Assembly: GCA_035565355.1 (NCBI GenBank)
Contig: DATMSM010000096.1
Coordinates: 1 to 17,042 of the forward strand
Direction of reading: 5' to 3'
Origin: Ga0074130 sp035565355
GTDB taxonomy: Bacteria > Pseudomonadota > Gammaproteobacteria > Burkholderiales > Rhodocyclaceae
DNA: 17,042 nt
Below the pieces are notes generated by a model. The model had not been told where the DNA came from and ran no database searches. It saw only the letters and a program-made list of their open reading frames with translations. A program made the translations under genes and the position numbers. Of the stretch, positions 16,626 to 17,042 are shown piece after piece. Every line of letters begins with the position of its first letter. The first letter of the stretch is position 1.

Positions 16626-17042
16626 TTTGATTACAAGTTTCCCGGTTCCCATGGGTTACCTCACAAAACTACTCACTTCGCAGTTCAACTCGCCACCCAC
16701 CATTGCCCAGCCCTGAGCAAGCAAGCGAATACCGTCCTTTGCTTGACGATTTCTTCAGAAAACCACCTCAAGCGTTGCTCATTCCAATAAACGATCCATT
16801 TTCACAACTAAATTTCAAATTAATCACGACCCTGACACACGGGGACAGACTCATCAAACTGGCAGATTAATGCCATGCGTTCATGATTTAAACAAAAACT
16901 GCTCTAGTTATATGGGATAAAACATTTATCTCTTATAAATCAATGTTATTGAATACATTCATTAATAAACGATTCCGCCTGAATGGAACATTTTTAGTCT
17001 ATCGAATTGATTTACAGCATTATCCATGCACCAATTTTGATA
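16626..17042. other. Gene-free, AT-rich right flank
   Basis: I see no supportable gene here on either strand. Base composition changes along it: 16801-17042 has 79 G/C in 242 bases (about 33%), against well over half in the genes. Minor structures are an inverted repeat CAAGCAA (16718-16724) / TTGCTTG (16739-16745), and ATTTAT (16924-16929) / ATAAAT (16935-16940). It may be the edge of a transferred segment or a large upstream region of a gene beyond the window. Confidence 0.5.

Overview
The window (17,042 bp) is a dense, GC-rich stretch of bacterial chromosome. The gene families suggest a betaproteobacterium, plausibly Rhodocyclales or Nitrosomonadales: a RapZ adapter, a HemE/PriA pair, a fumarylpyruvate-hydrolase-like enzyme beside PriA, a Mak-type fructokinase and a PhoB/PhoR pair. 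This placement rests on family resemblance read by eye, with no database search. I see no complete insertion sequence, tRNA, rRNA or CRISPR array. Fifteen protein genes are supported, all apparently intact.

Layout. Positions 83-4385 (+) carry HMG-CoA lyase, rapZ, a terminator-like hairpin, ubiX, a LON substrate-binding-domain protein and hemE. Positions 4386-4777 form an unusual non-coding gap with two exact DnaA boxes flanking an AT-rich segment that holds a perfect 28-bp palindrome. Positions 4778-7497 (+) carry priA and a fumarylacetoacetate-hydrolase-family gene, 2 nt apart. Positions 7534-9746 (-) carry a secreted protein of unknown function and a ROK fructokinase (mak) with a short palindrome-encoded insert. 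Positions 9876-11943 (+) carry a HIT protein and a PilZ-like protein behind a TATAAT promoter. Positions 11952-14429 (-) encode a large EAL / CBS-like / GGDDF / Cache-like protein that converges on the PilZ-like gene. Positions 14553-16564 (-) carry phoR and phoB, with a Pho-box-like repeat upstream of phoB. The right end (16626-17042) has no gene and falls to about one-third GC.

How the genes fit together. The left half is mostly housekeeping: leucine/acyl-CoA catabolism, cell-envelope precursor control (RapZ), prenyl-FMN synthesis, haem synthesis and replication restart. The right half is signalling: a probable cyclic-di-GMP pair (a degradation-type EAL protein with a suspect cyclase domain, facing a candidate PilZ receptor) and a phosphate-starvation two-component system that probably autoregulates.

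The observations most worth following up are the DnaA-box/palindrome gap before priA, the architecture and active-site variants of the EAL/GGDDF protein, its convergent PilZ-like neighbour with tandem hairpins across both stop codons, and the palindromic insert inside mak. I did not find a clearly new multi-gene system.
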